From a virus: 31,942 bases of DNA. The notes under the pieces were generated by a model. That model made no database searches. It was not told where the DNA came from and was given only the letters and a program-made list of their open reading frames with translations. Positions 6,521-14,668 of the stretch are shown here, piece by piece (positions within the stretch are counted from its first letter, which is position 1; the number at the start of each line of letters is the position of its first letter). The translations under genes were made by a program, and so were the position numbers. Location of the stretch: positions 1 through 31,942 of the IMG/VR virus record IMGVR_UViG_3300022209_000009. One strand, written 5' to 3'.

Positions 6521-6686
6521 GGCGGATGCTTTCGGTTGGCGGGATGGTGTGACGCGACCGCGCTCTCACGGCGAGGGTGGGGCAGCTAGAGAGCGCGGTC
6601 GCGATCGATTCGGTACGGGCCGAGCTCACTGGAGGATGTGACCCAGCCCGTACCGGGGAGCTCCGGCGCAGAGCTCCGATCTTGAC
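6521..6686. other. Dyad-rich 166-bp intergenic region
   Basis: No gene is seen here. Two perfect inverted repeats follow each other: 15-bp arms at 6553-6567 (cgcgaccgcgctctc) and 6589-6603 with a 21-bp spacer, and 10-bp arms at 6611-6620 (cggtacgggc) and 6646-6655. Two gagctc palindromes follow at about 6658-6675. There is no T-run, so an intrinsic terminator is not indicated. It separates the HTH gene from the recombination operon and may hold an operator, promoter, origin element or structured RNA. Confidence 0.75.
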
Positions 6687-6932
6687 TCATGGTGTGCGTT
6701 GTCGTGCGTCTGCGACGTCGTTGTCGTCGGCGAACCATCGCCAGAGCGTCTGGTCGAGTACGTCCTCGCCGGTGATGGTGGAGAGCTGGCGGGCCATCGT
6801 TCTCCATGATGCGCCTTCGGTGCGACGGTCGATGACCCATTGCTTCAGTGAGCCGTGGCCCTGCTCGGTCAGCACGTGGTCGAAATACTGATGCCGGTTG
6901 GTTTTGGTCGTGTCATCTTGCGGCATCTCCAC
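6687..6932 (-). CDS. Small helix-turn-helix DNA-binding protein
   Basis: This 81-residue protein has a central helix-turn-helix-like stretch, SLKQWVIDRRTEGASWRTMA followed by RQLSTITGEDVLDQTLWRWF, in which a first helix, a turn at Gly, and a second helix ending in WRWF can be traced. It is likely a transcriptional regulator of the early region. The start is GTG 6932 or ATG 6926. Just upstream, at 6941-6960, are two copies of the palindromic 9-mer TGTGACACA spaced by one helical turn, a plausible self-operator. It is the second gene of the early minus operon. Confidence 0.75.
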   Translation of the reverse strand: MEMPQDDTTKTNRHQYFDHVLTEQGHGSLKQWVIDRRTEGASWRTMARQLSTITGEDVLDQTLWRWFADDNDVADARQRTP

Positions 6933-6940
6933 GCCTTAGA

Positions 6941-6960
6941 TTGTGACACATTGTGACACA
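6941..6960. promoter_or_regulatory. Tandem TGTGACACA palindromes, candidate operator
   Basis: ttgtgacaca occurs twice in direct succession. Each copy contains the near-perfect palindrome TGTG-A-CACA, and the 10-bp period puts both on one face of the helix. The site lies between the 66-aa gene and the HTH gene, close to the HTH start. A repressor binding here would block the HTH gene and everything downstream. Confidence 0.5.
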
Positions 6961-6965
6961 TTCCG

Positions 6966-7166
6966 TCAAGGGGTGTCGGTGGGAATCTCGGCAATGTCGG
7001 GCGGCGGGTTCGGGTTGACCGGTACGTCGACGCCAGCGGAGCGGAGCGTCGCAATCAACATCGCGGTGTAGAGCTCGGCCTGGGACTTCTGCGAGTTCAC
7101 CAAGATGTGTACCTCGCGGACATCTCGCACGACTCGCTGGTGGCCGCGCCAGACAACGATCCTCAT
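6966..7166 (-). CDS. Small hypothetical protein, 66 aa; first gene of early operon
   Basis: ATG 7166 is preceded by AAGG about 7 bases upstream. The protein begins MRIVVWRGHQRVVRDVREVH, has a helical middle (SQAELYTAMLIATLRSAG) and a Pro-rich tail (VPVNPNPPPD). I recognise no family. It is the first gene after the divergent intergenic region at 7167-7312 and so probably lies right behind the early promoter. Confidence 0.65.
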   Translation of the reverse strand: MRIVVWRGHQRVVRDVREVHILVNSQKSQAELYTAMLIATLRSAGVDVPVNPNPPPDIAEIPTDTP

Positions 7167-7201
7167 CGAAAACCTTGAGGTGATTACCCGCCCCTAGTTC
7201 T

Positions 7202-7249
7202 GCTGCCGTCCCGAGTTCACACGCACACCCGCACGCCCGGGACGGCAGC
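7202..7249. repeat. 12-bp inverted repeat in divergent intergenic region
   Basis: The arms gctgccgtcccg (7202-7213) and its exact complement (7238-7249) flank 24 bp. The dyad lies 36 bp upstream of the first early gene and upstream of the plus-strand membrane-protein cassette, where an operator for either unit would be expected. The remainder of the 7167-7312 gap holds the terminator-like hairpin and no gene. Confidence 0.7.
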
Positions 7250-7275
7250 GGTTACGGTAGGTACGGTCACCCACT

Positions 7276-7297
7276 AAAAACCCTGTTCAAAGCAGGG
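7276..7297 (-). terminator. Putative intrinsic terminator of the tail operon
   Basis: On the minus strand CCCTG, a 7-base loop and CAGGG are followed by five T residues. The stem is only 5 bp, so strength is uncertain. It would stop transcripts that run past the minor tail gene and through the plus-strand cassette in antisense, just before the early operon begins. In plus orientation it looks like a tRNA T-arm, but no tRNA could be built around it. Confidence 0.45.
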
Positions 7298-7312
7298 AAG
7301 TAGACTCGTCGG

Positions 7313-7507
7313 GTGGGCGGAGACAGCAGCGACCGGATCAGCAGCCAGCCGGTCGGGTATTGGGTCGTCCGGCTCGTCATGGGTCTCGCCATCGCAGTGC
7401 TCGGCGGCGTCGAATTATTCGCTGAGACCGACGTGAGCGCCACCGTGTACCTGATTTTGGCGTCGATCGCTGGAGCGCCGGAGGTCGTCGCCGCACGCAG
7501 GAAGTGA
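7313..7507 (+). CDS. Putative holin-like membrane protein 1, 64 aa
   Basis: GTG 7313. Two transmembrane helices are visible: about residues 16-37 (VRLVMGLAIAVLGGVELF) and 43-58 (VSATVYLILASIAGAPEV), with a basic C-terminal end (ARRK). Size, two spans and a basic tail fit class II holins, which permeabilise the membrane to start lysis. It is first of three small overlapping membrane-protein genes on the plus strand, opposite to all surrounding genes. The holin role is inferred; the endolysin lies elsewhere on the minus strand. Confidence 0.65.
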   Translation: MGGDSSDRISSQPVGYWVVRLVMGLAIAVLGGVELFAETDVSATVYLILASIAGAPEVVAARRK

Positions 7508-7743
7508 ACTATCCTGGCGGCATGGCCGTTCTAGATCGTGTGTTTGTTCGCGTGTACCGCATCGCTATTGGCCTGGCGTTGGTCAACCTTGCCGAGCTCG
7601 TCGGCGTCATCGGTCTCTCATCCGATCAGCTCGCCGCCGTCAATTTTGTTGGTGGCGCTGTTATCGCTGCGTTCACGAGCGGTCAGCAGATCGCCACTCG
7701 CGTCCAACAATCGAGAGCTGCTCACCCATCGAGCGCTCAGTGA
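7504..7743 (+). CDS. Putative holin-like membrane protein 2, 79 aa
   Basis: GTG 7504 overlaps the previous TGA as GTGA; an ATG at 7522 is an alternative start. Hydrophobic segments lie at about 18-40 (IAIGLALVNLAELVGVIGL) and 43-58 (LAAVNFVGGAVIAAFTSG), and the C-terminus is polar and basic. The two-span layout resembles its neighbours, so holin, antiholin or a membrane-fusion helper are all possible. Confidence 0.65.
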   Translation: MNYPGGMAVLDRVFVRVYRIAIGLALVNLAELVGVIGLSSDQLAAVNFVGGAVIAAFTSGQQIATRVQQSRAAHPSSAQ

Positions 7744-7940
7744 TCTCGTCGAAAGTCCTCGCACAAACCGCCGTCGCGGTAGCGGCCGGCGTAGCGTGCG
7801 TGGCCGCCGATCTGCAAGAGCAAGGGCTCGAGCTGCCCGGGTGGGTCGCCATCGCGCTCACGGCAGCATCGCCGATCGTCGGATACATCAAGGCCGAGAA
7901 CCATCCAGCGCCGTCAGCGATAGCGGCGGCGTCTCGCTAG
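7740..7940 (+). CDS. Putative holin-like membrane protein 3, 66 aa
   Basis: GTG 7740 overlaps the previous stop as GTGA. Two hydrophobic segments are seen: residues 7-24 (LAQTAVAVAAGVACVAAD) and 34-50 (GWVAIALTAASPIVGYI), then a polar tail. The gene ends in TAG at 7938-7940 within the palindrome CTAG, which also supplies the stop of the converging minor tail gene. It is the third member of the cassette; a holin or related lysis function is likely from context. Confidence 0.65.
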   Translation: MISSKVLAQTAVAVAAGVACVAADLQEQGLELPGWVAIALTAASPIVGYIKAENHPAPSAIAAASR

Positions 7941-10900
7941 TTAGCGGGGTGAGGTTGAAAAGCCCCAGGGTTCGGAGTGGTCCTGTTGATGGTGCGCTGT
8001 GAGATGTCCTCGGCGATGTAGAAGTCGATGTCGGTGATGCTCGCACCGGCCCCGATGAGCGCCGAGGTGAGCGCCAGGTCGAACGCTGAGCCGTTGCCGT
8101 AGGTGAGCCACTCGGCGTCGCCAGCGGCCCCGATGGCCGGCACCGTGGCGATGAAGTCGGCCGCCGCGGCGTCTACCTCGCCGGTGGCCGGTGACGCCTG
8201 GTCGACGATGTTGTTTCTCAGGTCAAACGTGATAGTCCCAGGGAAGGCACCAACAAACGGGCTCCCATAGCCGGCGTTCTCGAATGAGTCATCGCCCCAG
8301 AACGTATTGTTGATGACCCACGTCGGGTCGTTGCGGAACTCGGCCAGGGCCTCGGTGTCGTTGGCGCCGAGCTCGTTACGGGCCCGCCACATCGGGTGCG
8401 TGCCGGTCTCGGGTTTGGCCCACATCACATTGTTGGCGATGCGGATTCCCGAGAGGCCGATGTAGCCCATGATGTTCGTCGAGGTGCCTTCGGTGTTGGT
8501 GATGTTGTTGTCGTAGACCCGGTTGCCTTCGACCCACACCTCGGGGTCGATGTCGAACGCTGTCCCGTCTCGGGTGTCGAGGTCGGCACTGACATAGAGA
8601 ATCGACATCGGCGCGCCGCTCGAAGCGTGACCGATATAGAACTCGTTGTCGGTGATGTAGATACGGCGGCAACCTGGTTTGACGTCGAGAGCGTCCGATG
8701 TCCAGTCGGTGGCCCTGTTGCCTCGCACCCAGACGTCGGCGGCGTAAGAGACCCAGCCAGGCGCCGAGCCGCGGCCAAGGTAGATGCCTTCACCCGGAGC
8801 GACACCGGTGCGTAAGCCAACGCCGTCGATGGTGTTCTCTTCGACGACGGCGAACTCGCTGTATCCCCACTCGTTGCCCGAGCCCGCCGGTGGCGTACCG
8901 CCCGATGTGGTGATGAGCTGGAACCATCCCTGGAGCGTGATGCCGGCGTCGCCGATGTTGTCGACCGTGCAGTAGGCGATATAGGCGGGGAAGCCAGCCG
9001 TACCGCCCCAGTTGAGCGTGCGGATACCGAACTGCCCATCGCGGACGTTGAAGCCGACCGCCCAGACATGGCGGCAGTTCGTGAGGTCGAGCACGCCGAC
9101 ATTGCTGCTCGTGTCATTGTCGTCGACGAACACACCGTCGGCGCACGTCACGATGATCGGCAAGCCAGCTTCGCCGCCATCGGGTGACGCCGTCAGGTTG
9201 GAACCAGACAGGCCGTAGAGGTCGCCTCGGGCGGTGATGGCGCCACCAGGGTCGAAGCCCGTCGTTACTCTGACCAGGTCGCCAGGTAAAGCGTTACCCA
9301 TCGCCGTGGTCCACGTGGCGGCCGAGGTGACGTTACGGGTCGCGCCACCGGTCGAGGCGACCCAATCATCGAGGATGTCATCGAGGTCGGCCCGCACAAT
9401 CGGATAGGTGCCGGTGTAGCCGAGCGCGTCGAGCACGTGAGCCGGTGCGCCCGAGGTGGCGAGCGTGTCCTGTCGGCGGAACGACACCGAGTGCGCCTCT
9501 GGTGGATCGACCACACCGCCGCCGGTAGCCCACGGCGAGTACGGCGTGGTGAGCGCATCAATGGTGTGGGTGTAGTTCCCGATCTGCTCGCGGGTCCCTT
9601 GGATGATCTGGTCGATGTCGGCCGTGCCGAGCGCGACCGTGAGATTGTTGGCCACTCGGATGCGGTCGCCGAGCGATGAATCGAGAATCGCCGAGGTGAG
9701 CGCCACATCGCCGACGAGCTCGGGTGTATGAAGGGCGAGCGTGAGCTTGGACACTCGCGGCTCATCCACCGTGGACAGCGCCAGTCTGGTCTCAGCCAAG
9801 TCCTTGAGTCGGGTGTCCTGGCCGTTCACGTCGAAGGTGTCGTCGTAGCGGCCGGCGCCGACCGGTGGCTCGGAGACACTCAACGCCGAACCGTCGTCGA
9901 GCACAGCGCGAGCGGTACTCCCGCTCTTGTTCTTCACCTGGACATCGTTGGCGAAATCGGAGTCATCGCGGTCGAGCTGTGGTGGTGCCGCCACCTCGCC
10001 GGCGGAGTAGTCGAGGTCGATGATGATCGGCTGATTCGTCATCGACGTACGGGTGCGGTACCCGACCGCCACCGATTCTCGGGACTCGTGCAAGATGCCG
10101 AGGTCGGTGGCTGCGCATTCGTCGAGCAGGTCCATCAGGGTCCCGGCCCGCTGTGGGCCCATCTGCTCGGTGTCGGATGGATTGCCCTCGATGCGATGGG
10201 CGATGCCTTCCTCCTCGAGCAGTCGGACGATACGGTCGCCGGCCTTCTCGCCGTCATAGGCGTTCAGCTCGGTGGCCAACTCGGTGCTCGGCGTCTCGGT
10301 GCCCTGCAACGTGAAGTGACCGAACGCCCAATCGCCGACGTTGAACTGTGGGTTGATGTCGATGAACGTGACTCGTCCAGCGCTGCCCGCTACCGCTGAT
10401 GTGATATCGAAACCACCGGCGATCGGCTGGTCTTGTTCCTGGCCGGTCAAGAGCAGGTTGACACTGGAGCCGTTCTGTTGGACTGACAGTGTCATACGGA
10501 ATCCGCGCCCGGTGGCGTTAAAGCTGGTCCATGTGCCCGTGTAGACGTTGGTCAAGCCGCGGGACGCCACAATGCGCAGCTGCCCGCCGGCGTCGTCCCG
10601 AAACTGGACGAACCAGTCAATATCTGTGGTGCCGATGCTCAAATAGGTGAGAGCAGCACCAGCGGTGAAAGTGTCGGGGATGTGCTGCAACCAGCGGAGC
10701 TGCCACTCGCCGCTAGCGGTGTAGGAGTCGACGTTGCAGTACATGTGCGAGTCGCCGAGGGTCGGCAGTGGAGCCGACGCAAGGAAGACATTGTTCGATG
10801 CGGCGTTCGGTGCCGGAACATGCGTTGGGTCTTCAAGGATGAACGAGGCCGTACCGATGGCTGCGCCAAAGGCCGACACGTTCGGGCCCTCTTCCTCACA

Positions 10901-12733
10901 CGGCCAGTACTGAATCACGTCGGTGGCTGAGCTGACAATCGCTCGACGAATCGCCGAATCAAGGCGCCGCTTGCCTTGACGCAACCGCCGGAAGAGTCCG
11001 GTCGCCTCTACCGGCGCGGTGACGTCGACGCCTTGGACTTCCCAGCGCACCGGCAACGATGCGAGCTCGCCGTGGAACCTCCATAGCATGTTAGTGATTC
11101 GCCCACCAGTGCCGATGGTCCATGTTCGCCCGGCAGCATCGGCGAACGATGTGGCGCCGACGGCCTGGGCGTTGAAGCGAGGGTTTGCTATGACGGTGTC
11201 GATTTCGTTGCGCAGGTCGAAGGCGAATATCTTGCCGGGGAAGGGTGCGTGGTTGGCGTCGCCAGGGTTCCCGCCGATCCGTAGCGGCGCATCGTTGGTC
11301 CCGATCGATGTGGTCCCGGCCGTGGTGACCGTCGAGCCGAGCTGCGTCCACGTGCCGTCGATGACGGTCGACGTATACCACGTCAGGTCGTGGCCCGAGG
11401 CGCCGTTGTCGACATCGAGATCAACACGTAGCGCTCGGTGCTCGTGCAGGAAGTCGAGCGGCAGGTCGGTGCCGGTGGCCTCGGTCGTGACGTTGTGGGC
11501 CACACCGCTCGAATCCCACCACGAGAAATTGCTGACCAGCGCGCCGTCGTTGGCGGTGTAGAGCTCCCACTCGAAGCCGTCGGCCCCGCTCGTCTTGTGG
11601 GCCAGGCGGATCCGTTCGCCGGTGCCGTCGGCGGCCAAGCGGTTCGGGTCCTCGGCCGGCTCGAGCTCTACCCGCAGGTCGATGTCGCCCGAGACGTCGA
11701 GCACACCGTCGGAGCTGGCATCCTCGATGGCCCGGAACACGAGCGTCACGCCCTGCCAATTCTCGGCGCCGGTCAGGGTGAAAACGGCAGGGTCCAACGT
11801 GGCGAGCGAGGTCGTGTGATGAGCCGACCCGATCTGAACCAGCGATGCCACGTTGCCGTCAGCCACCGAGGTGAACGACGTCGGATAGGCCGACACGGTC
11901 TCACCGGCCGACCCGTAGAACGCGAAGGCATACCACCTGTGCTCATCCGCGCCCCATGACGTGGTGAGCGATGGTGGATTCGGTGAAGCGCTGGACGTTG
12001 AGGTCAAGTCATAGGCGATGTCCCAGGCGATGCCTTCGCCACCGGCCCGAGAGCCGCCGACACGGATCACCTGAGCCGACGAGCGCACGGCGTTGGTCGT
12101 GGTGAAGGTCACGGTTGCACCGGCCAGCGCGGCGGCGGCGGTCGTATCGAGCACGGGTGAGATGTAGATGGCCCAGCCGTTCCACGGCGTGTAGAGGTTC
12201 TCGGCGGCGGCGAGTGTCCACGTGGCGAGCTCGGTGGGCGCGGTGTAGTTCTGGTGGCCGAACGTGACGGCGCAGACGAGGCGGTTACCGGCGGCCACCG
12301 TGGCCGGCATGTCGACATCGTGACTCGTGGTGTAGGCGGTCTCGGCCGATTCGGTGACGTCGATGTGGGTTGGCGCGGTCGGTGCCCCGCCACCGGTACC
12401 GGCAATGTCGGGCGTCGATGCCACGTCGGCCGAGACCGCCGTCGGGGCTAGGTGGACCTCGCCGCGCCCAATGCCGACCCGGCACGGGATGTTCCGTCGG
12501 TAATTGCCGGCGTAGGCGCCCGCGCCGTAGTCGGGCGACCAGCGGCCATCGCGGTTATCCAGCGTGAAGCTGGCCCGACCCGGATCGACCTGAGCGGCCC
12601 AATCCGAGCGGCCATGGTTCAAGGTGACCGCATCAGACAATCGGACGCCGTCGCCGGTCGCCACCGCATCAACCCATGCGCCATTGATGAACAGACCGAC
12701 CTCGAGGTCGATCGGGTCGGTTGGCCACGCCAT
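7937..12733 (-). CDS. Giant minor tail protein with LamG-like and C-terminal beta-helix domains
   Basis: This 1598-residue protein probably forms the tail tip and binds, or enzymatically trims, the host surface. The N-terminus (residues 1-95, with FTLDNRDGRWSPDYGAGAYA) matches the usual start of actinophage minor tail proteins. A concanavalin/LamG-like beta-sandwich begins at YWPCEEEGPN near 611 and ends near 810. Residues 850-1100 resemble the tail-hub part of these proteins. From about 1110 the sequence becomes a right-handed parallel beta-helix with Asn ladders (VEENTIDGVG, VRGNRATDW, ITDNEFYIG, VEGNRVYDNN). The gene starts in a TGATG overlap with the tape measure. Fusion of tail-hub and spike-like domains in one chain is notable. 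No catalytic residues can be assigned. Confidence 0.9.
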   Translation of the reverse strand: MAWPTDPIDLEVGLFINGAWVDAVATGDGVRLSDAVTLNHGRSDWAAQVDPGRASFTLDNRDGRWSPDYGAGAYAGNYRRNIPCRVGIGRGEVHLAPTAVSADVASTPDIAGTGGGAPTAPTHIDVTESAETAYTTSHDVDMPATVAAGNRLVCAVTFGHQNYTAPTELATWTLAAAENLYTPWNGWAIYISPVLDTTAAAALAGATVTFTTTNAVRSSAQVIRVGGSRAGGEGIAWDIAYDLTSTSSASPNPPSLTTSWGADEHRWYAFAFYGSAGETVSAYPTSFTSVADGNVASLVQIGSAHHTTSLATLDPAVFTLTGAENWQGVTLVFRAIEDASSDGVLDVSGDIDLRVELEPAEDPNRLAADGTGERIRLAHKTSGADGFEWELYTANDGALVSNFSWWDSSGVAHNVTTEATGTDLPLDFLHEHRALRVDLDVDNGASGHDLTWYTSTVIDGTWTQLGSTVTTAGTTSIGTNDAPLRIGGNPGDANHAPFPGKIFAFDLRNEIDTVIANPRFNAQAVGATSFADAAGRTWTIGTGGRITNMLWRFHGELASLPVRWEVQGVDVTAPVEATGLFRRLRQGKRRLDSAIRRAIVSSATDVIQYWPCEEEGPNVSAFGAAIGTASFILEDPTHVPAPNAASNNVFLASAPLPTLGDSHMYCNVDSYTASGEWQLRWLQHIPDTFTAGAALTYLSIGTTDIDWFVQFRDDAGGQLRIVASRGLTNVYTGTWTSFNATGRGFRMTLSVQQNGSSVNLLLTGQEQDQPIAGGFDITSAVAGSAGRVTFIDINPQFNVGDWAFGHFTLQGTETPSTELATELNAYDGEKAGDRIVRLLEEEGIAHRIEGNPSDTEQMGPQRAGTLMDLLDECAATDLGILHESRESVAVGYRTRTSMTNQPIIIDLDYSAGEVAAPPQLDRDDSDFANDVQVKNKSGSTARAVLDDGSALSVSEPPVGAGRYDDTFDVNGQDTRLKDLAETRLALSTVDEPRVSKLTLALHTPELVGDVALTSAILDSSLGDRIRVANNLTVALGTADIDQIIQGTREQIGNYTHTIDALTTPYSPWATGGGVVDPPEAHSVSFRRQDTLATSGAPAHVLDALGYTGTYPIVRADLDDILDDWVASTGGATRNVTSAATWTTAMGNALPGDLVRVTTGFDPGGAITARGDLYGLSGSNLTASPDGGEAGLPIIVTCADGVFVDDNDTSSNVGVLDLTNCRHVWAVGFNVRDGQFGIRTLNWGGTAGFPAYIAYCTVDNIGDAGITLQGWFQLITTSGGTPPAGSGNEWGYSEFAVVEENTIDGVGLRTGVAPGEGIYLGRGSAPGWVSYAADVWVRGNRATDWTSDALDVKPGCRRIYITDNEFYIGHASSGAPMSILYVSADLDTRDGTAFDIDPEVWVEGNRVYDNNITNTEGTSTNIMGYIGLSGIRIANNVMWAKPETGTHPMWRARNELGANDTEALAEFRNDPTWVINNTFWGDDSFENAGYGSPFVGAFPGTITFDLRNNIVDQASPATGEVDAAAADFIATVPAIGAAGDAEWLTYGNGSAFDLALTSALIGAGASITDIDFYIAEDISQRTINRTTPNPGAFQPHPAN

Positions 12734-14094
12734 CAGGCGACCGCCCCGCGCCCGAGCACAACCTCAACGGTTGAGCCGCGGTTCCGTATGCCCTTGCGCA
12801 TGATGTCGATCAGCAGGTCTTCCAGCGGTGTGCCGCCGGACTTGAACTCGATGGTGACCGTGCCCGGGCCACCGAATCCACCGCCAGCACCGCGCCCGTT
12901 GCGGCCGAGCGGTACAACGGCCTCGGGCCCAGCCTCGCCGATGAGCGCAAACGTCGGCTTCTTGACGATTCCACCCTTGGCCAGCCGGGGAATGGTGAAC
13001 GAGATCCCGCCAAATCCGAGGAAGCCAGGAATCGAGAACCCTTTACCACCAACGGTCGAGTTCCAGATCCGTTTGACGGCGTTGAAGGCCGAGCGGATAG
13101 GCGCGGTGATGGCCCGACCGACGGCGTTCATGATCCGGGTGACCGAGCTCTTGAGCGTGTTGATGACCCGGACGATGGTGTCCTTACCGGTCCGCACGAT
13201 CGAGGTCAGGCGATTCCAGACGTTGGTGACGTTCGTCTTGATGGCGTTCCACGTGGCCGTGGTGATGGCCTTGATGACGGTCCATGCCATCGAGATGATT
13301 GCTCTGATCTGCGCGATCTGCGCTTGGATGCGGGCCTTGATGGCGTTGATGACGGCCGATATGGCGGCCTTGATGGCATTCCACACCGTCGAGCTGATCC
13401 GCTTGACGAACTCCCAGCCGGCCTGGATGACGGCCTTGATGGTGTCCCAGTTCCGAATGATCAGATAGACGAGCCCGATAACGGCAGCAATCACAATGGC
13501 TATCGGCCCGATGGCGATCAGCCAGGCCAGCGCCACCTTGGCGGCGTGCAGGAGCGATTGCACACCGAGGATGGCCCAGGCCACAATCTGGCGGGCCACC
13601 GAGGCGATGACCGAGGCCGTGGCCCTGGCGGCCGAGGCGATCCACACCGCCGCCGATTTCGCCGCTGTGATGGCGTTCGATACCGCCATGCGGGCGTTGT
13701 TGGCAATCCAGGTGGCCGCCGTCTTGGCGTGCTCAACACCGGCCTTCACGATCGGCACCACGAGGTTCTCGACGCCGGATGCCAGGTCGCCGATGCCGGC
13801 ACCGAGGGTGAACAGCCCGCCGGCGATGTCGCCAGACATGAGCTGCGACCAGCCGCCCATCGTGTCTTGGACGCCGGTGATGGTGTCGCGGAATCCCATC
13901 GCTCGGGTATCGAGGTCGCCGGCCCGGTCGCCGACCGTATCGAACGAATCGGCCGCCGAGCGGCTCATCTCCCGCGATGCGCTGCTGACCTCATCGGCCA
14001 TCTCGTCGGCGGAGTCGCCGACGCGGGAGAACGTCTTTTCGAGCTGGTCGGCGTCGCCGGCGAAGGTGAGCGTGACCTTCGATTTACTGGCCAT
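12733..14094 (-). CDS. Tail tape-measure protein
   Basis: The protein sets tail length and helps DNA cross the cell envelope. Features seen are an N-terminal helical part with SADEMADEVSSASREMSRSA, several hydrophobic helices between about 80 and 230 (for example AIGPIAIVIAAVIGLVYLII), a repeated amphipathic pattern of WNAIKAAISAVINAIKA type, and the family's C-terminal signature GGIVKKPTFALIGEAGPEAV. At 453 residues it is short; with about 0.15 nm per residue the tail would be near 70 nm. It starts in a TGATG overlap with the gene before it and follows the chaperone genes as expected. Confidence 0.93.
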   Translation of the reverse strand: MASKSKVTLTFAGDADQLEKTFSRVGDSADEMADEVSSASREMSRSAADSFDTVGDRAGDLDTRAMGFRDTITGVQDTMGGWSQLMSGDIAGGLFTLGAGIGDLASGVENLVVPIVKAGVEHAKTAATWIANNARMAVSNAITAAKSAAVWIASAARATASVIASVARQIVAWAILGVQSLLHAAKVALAWLIAIGPIAIVIAAVIGLVYLIIRNWDTIKAVIQAGWEFVKRISSTVWNAIKAAISAVINAIKARIQAQIAQIRAIISMAWTVIKAITTATWNAIKTNVTNVWNRLTSIVRTGKDTIVRVINTLKSSVTRIMNAVGRAITAPIRSAFNAVKRIWNSTVGGKGFSIPGFLGFGGISFTIPRLAKGGIVKKPTFALIGEAGPEAVVPLGRNGRGAGGGFGGPGTVTIEFKSGGTPLEDLLIDIMRKGIRNRGSTVEVVLGRGAVA

Positions 14095-14519
14095 CAGCTC
14101 TCCACATCGATTCCGGCCTGGCGTGCGACGTCGACAAGCTCCTTGGTCATGATCTCCAGGAACTCGCCGCTATCTCGGGCTTGGAAGTAGGCGCGGTAGA
14201 TGTAGCGGCCCTTCGGCTTGTATGCCCGCTTGACCGAGCCACGGCGCCCGACCTTGCCGCCGAAATCGAGCCACGGATAGTACTGGGCCCGACCGCCGCC
14301 GCCCGACACTCGGGACTTCGTGCGAGTAGATGCGGCCTTTACCGACTTGCGTGCTCGGCCGCCATGGGGCCCTGTCGGTACCCGAGGCCGTGCATCGTCG
14401 ACCACCAGGTTCGCGGCGGCGTTGTTGGCCAGGCGGACCAGCTTCGGCAGATCGGAGTCGATGCGCTTGAGGTCGCGGGTGAACTCCTTGAGGCCTTCGA
14501 TCTTGATAGCTTCGGTCAT
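14094..14519 (-). CDS. HK97 gp10-like head-tail / tail-completion protein
   Basis: This 141-residue protein begins with an amphipathic helix (KIEGLKEFTRDLKRIDSDLP) and continues with LVVDDARPRVPTG, a typical gp10-family stretch, then a basic middle (ARKSVKAA, RTKSRVS) and a C-terminal helix. The family takes part in joining head and tail. It lies between the tail chaperone and the tape measure rather than before the tail-tube gene, which is less usual. ATG 14519 overlaps the chaperone extension stop as ATGA. Confidence 0.7.
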   Translation of the reverse strand: MTEAIKIEGLKEFTRDLKRIDSDLPKLVRLANNAAANLVVDDARPRVPTGPHGGRARKSVKAASTRTKSRVSGGGGRAQYYPWLDFGGKVGRRGSVKRAYKPKGRYIYRAYFQARDSGEFLEIMTKELVDVARQAGIDVES

Positions 14520-14668
14520 CGCTTGGCCTTCTTCATCTCGAGCTCTTCACGCTGTTGCTTGAGCGCGTAGTAGGCGTTCCACTGGACCCATTCCTGATTG
14601 CTCATCCGCCGCCGCATCTCGCCAACCGTCATGCCGAGCTCGGTCGCTAGGAAGAAATCGAACTCGTC
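14516..14668 (-). CDS. Tail assembly chaperone, frameshift extension (T-like)
   Basis: This short frame reads DEFDFFLATELGMTVGEMRR and then MSNQEWVQWNAYYALKQQRE, a clear match to the T part of lambda-type G/GT chaperones, which bind tape measure and tail tube. It is offset from the G-like frame by +1 (equivalently -2) and overlaps its end. No good ribosome-binding site was found; an internal ATG at 14632 could start a 38-residue product. The slip site was not pinned down; it must lie between about 14739, where this frame opens, and the G stop. It ends in an ATGA overlap with the next gene. Confidence 0.75.
   Translation of the reverse strand, partial: DEFDFFLATELGMTVGEMRRRMSNQEWVQWNAYYALKQQREELEMKKAKR

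Noticed and set aside
7281-7297. tRNA gene (CCCTG TTCAAAG CAGGG looks like a T-arm)
   Set aside because: The following aagtaga has no matching acceptor strand about 60 bp upstream and no anticodon arm can be drawn. With no integrase present, an attP reading is also unsupported.
12452-14190. Long plus-strand ORFs opposite the tape-measure gene
   Set aside because: High G+C leaves antisense frames open; the minus frame has tape-measure signatures and overlaps its neighbours properly.
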